Source of the DNA: Clostridiales bacterium
GTDB lineage: Bacteria; Bacillota_E; Sulfobacillia; Sulfobacillales; JAIMBI01
NCBI GenBank assembly: GCA_027318915.1
Contig: DAHVOH010000051.1
Coordinates: forward strand, 1 to 24,609
DNA length: 24,609 bases
Reading direction: 5' to 3'
The notes below the pieces were generated by a model. The model did not search any database. It was not told the origin of the DNA and saw nothing but the letters and a program-made list of their open reading frames with translations. The stretch's first letter is position 1, and each line of letters starts with the position of its first letter. Position numbers and translations under genes: made by a program. Below, piece by piece: positions 23,586-24,609 of this stretch.

Positions 23586-24564
23586 CGCGCGGCTCCTTTG
23601 GCGACAAGTTCGGACACAGGAACCGCTTTTAGATTGGACCGACCCACACGGCGGCCGGAGGATGGACGCATTCATCGGGCGACGGACAGAGATGTCTTGT
23701 CTATACCGTACCGCACTTCCGGGCATCGCACAACCGCGAGCGGGCCCGATGCTCGGCGCACACTCGGACCAAGGCGCAACGGACCGGCCCAGCCGACATC
23801 GCCCGGCTCGCAAGGGACGTCCCGTTGACAGGCGACCCCGGGATGGTGGGCATCCAGGCGGGGACGCGCGCCGGACCCGATCTGCCATTTCCCCGTCGAG
23901 CGTGCATCGCCTGGTCAAGACGCCTGAGCGAGCCGCACCCGGGGACCGGACAACAGAGGCTCGGCGGCGAACCCCGCCGATGAGACCGCACTGGGCCCTG
24001 GGGCGAACGGCGTCGAGGCGGCCATCCCCGCGCGACTGACTCATCCGACGTTTCTGGTGGCCGTTGGCATGCCGTGCACGCCTTCCATAAGAAGGACGCC
24101 ATGCCCCGTGCTCATCGCGCGGTCACCCATCTTGTGCGCATGGGGGCAGGAGGAGGTCCGCTGCGCTCGAGCGACGTCGCCGCGATACGCCCCCCGGGGC
24201 GTTGACCGCACGGTGGCGGGTGGCTGACCGACCCATGGCGTCCACACGTTTGGTCTCATCCATGGGGTCGCCGCATCGCGGAGAGCTTGGAGCCGAATCG
24301 CCAAGGGTCAACCTCTTGCGGTCATGATGAGACCGCGGTCCGAGGTCGCCCAGCGCCCACCGACACCCGTCGCGTCATCGAGCGTTTCACCCGCCGGGTC
24401 GGCGGGTCTCTTGGCGCGTCTCCCCACCCGATGCCACCGGCGCGGGTGGACCGCGACCGGCGTCTTGGGGCCGCGGCGATAACGGAGCCGCGCTGCCGTT
24501 TGCCCCACCCGTTACAATGGAGCATCGGGACGGTGCGCGAAGCGCGTCCCGCCGGCCCGCGCCG
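23586..24564. other. gene-free region upstream of the desaturase
   Basis: Nearly 1 kb without a recognisable gene. A minus-strand frame ending at 24041 closes with a peptide MSTGHGVLLMEGVHGMPTAT, but has no Shine-Dalgarno. GCGGTC/GACCGC (24318-24336, 7-base loop) is a perfect 6-bp inverted repeat. GGGACG/CGTCCC (24527-24550) can fold with an inner CGC-GAA-GCG stem just past the stop of the possible gene at the right edge. Confidence 0.45.
24527..24550 (-). terminator. candidate 3' hairpin for a gene entering from the right
   Basis: GGGACG and CGTCCC enclose a further CGC/GCG stem with a GAA loop and a 3-base bulge. It starts 14 bases after the possible minus-strand stop at 24565. No T tract follows. 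Confidence 0.3.
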
Positions 24565-24609
24565 TCAGCGCTGCCGGGGCCGGGCGACGAACTCGAGCAT
24601 GCGAAGAGA
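24565..24609 (-). CDS. possible C-terminal end of a gene cut by the window edge
   Basis: The minus-strand frame from the right edge reads SLRMLEFVARPRQR and stops at 24565. MLEFVARPRQR looks like an ordinary basic protein C-terminus, and a hairpin follows the stop at terminator distance. Only 14 residues are visible, so the product is unknown and the call is weak. Confidence 0.3.
   Translation of the reverse strand, partial: SLRMLEFVARPRQR

Noticed and set aside
24041..24304. Minus-strand frame ending in a Gly/Met-rich peptide
   Set aside because: No Shine-Dalgarno at any of its ATGs and no recognisable family.
24517..24522. Plus-strand TACAAT-like hexamer near the right edge as a promoter
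   Set aside because: No -35 element at 16-18 bases and no plus-strand gene follows within the window.
1..24609. CRISPR arrays, tRNA/rRNA genes, insertion sequences and prophage genes
   Set aside because: I looked for regular repeats, cloverleaf-like segments, transposase motifs and integrases by eye and saw none; a covariance-model search would be needed to exclude small RNAs.

Overview
The window looks like chromosomal DNA of a GC-rich bacterium. Start sites are typical of a strong Shine-Dalgarno user (AGGAGG-type sites before ATG and many GTG starts). The gene set is a lipobox lipoprotein with Asp-box repeats, an SsoPox/GKL-type phosphotriesterase-like lactonase, a soluble acyl-ACP desaturase and acyl-CoA enzymes. 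This would fit a high-GC Firmicute such as a Sulfobacillus-like thermo-acidophile. Actinobacteria or Chloroflexi are not excluded, and the assignment is inference. I see no rRNA, tRNA, CRISPR array, transposase, phage or plasmid gene.

Layout. 1-3000: an intergenic stretch, a nitrilase-superfamily amidohydrolase (1016-1795, +), another gap, and a small predicted membrane protein (2528-2755, -). 3045-4997 (+): a lipoprotein with about ten Asp-box/BNR repeats. 5309-10643 (-): a run of hydrolases: an S51 peptidase, a GH2 glycosidase, a polysaccharide-deacetylase-family enzyme and a type-B carboxylesterase. 11094-13645 (-): a compact operon of thiolase-like protein, DUF35 Zn-ribbon/OB protein and short-chain dehydrogenase. 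14765-16934 (-): a second acyl-CoA operon with a FAS1-like/MaoC hydratase pair and an alpha/beta hydrolase whose N-terminus resembles a dead dual-specificity phosphatase. It lies behind a recognisable -35/-10 promoter. 17300-18328 (+): lipoate-protein ligase. 18380-23585 (-): phosphotriesterase-like lactonase, a GT2-TPR glycosyltransferase, a uridine-kinase-like P-loop kinase that is probably leaderless, a possible 46-residue protein, and an acyl-ACP desaturase. The right edge may hold the last codons of another minus-strand gene.

How the genes may work together. The two acyl-CoA operons together supply an enoyl-CoA hydratase (two subunits, only one with a catalytic Asp/His pair), a 3-hydroxyacyl-CoA-type dehydrogenase, and a Cys-less thiolase with its DUF35 partner. 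That combination matches retro-aldol or thiolytic shortening of branched acyl-CoAs, as in steroid or isoprenoid side-chain breakdown. No acyl-CoA synthetase or dehydrogenase is in the window. The hydrolase run looks like general catabolism of glycosides, esters and peptides.

The recognisable genes cover only about 69 percent of the window. Several gene-free stretches of 0.7-1.1 kb stay GC-rich but contain no recognisable protein. That low density, the pseudophosphatase-hydrolase fusion and the Cys-less thiolase module are the points most worth following up. I did not find a clear new defence or mobile system.
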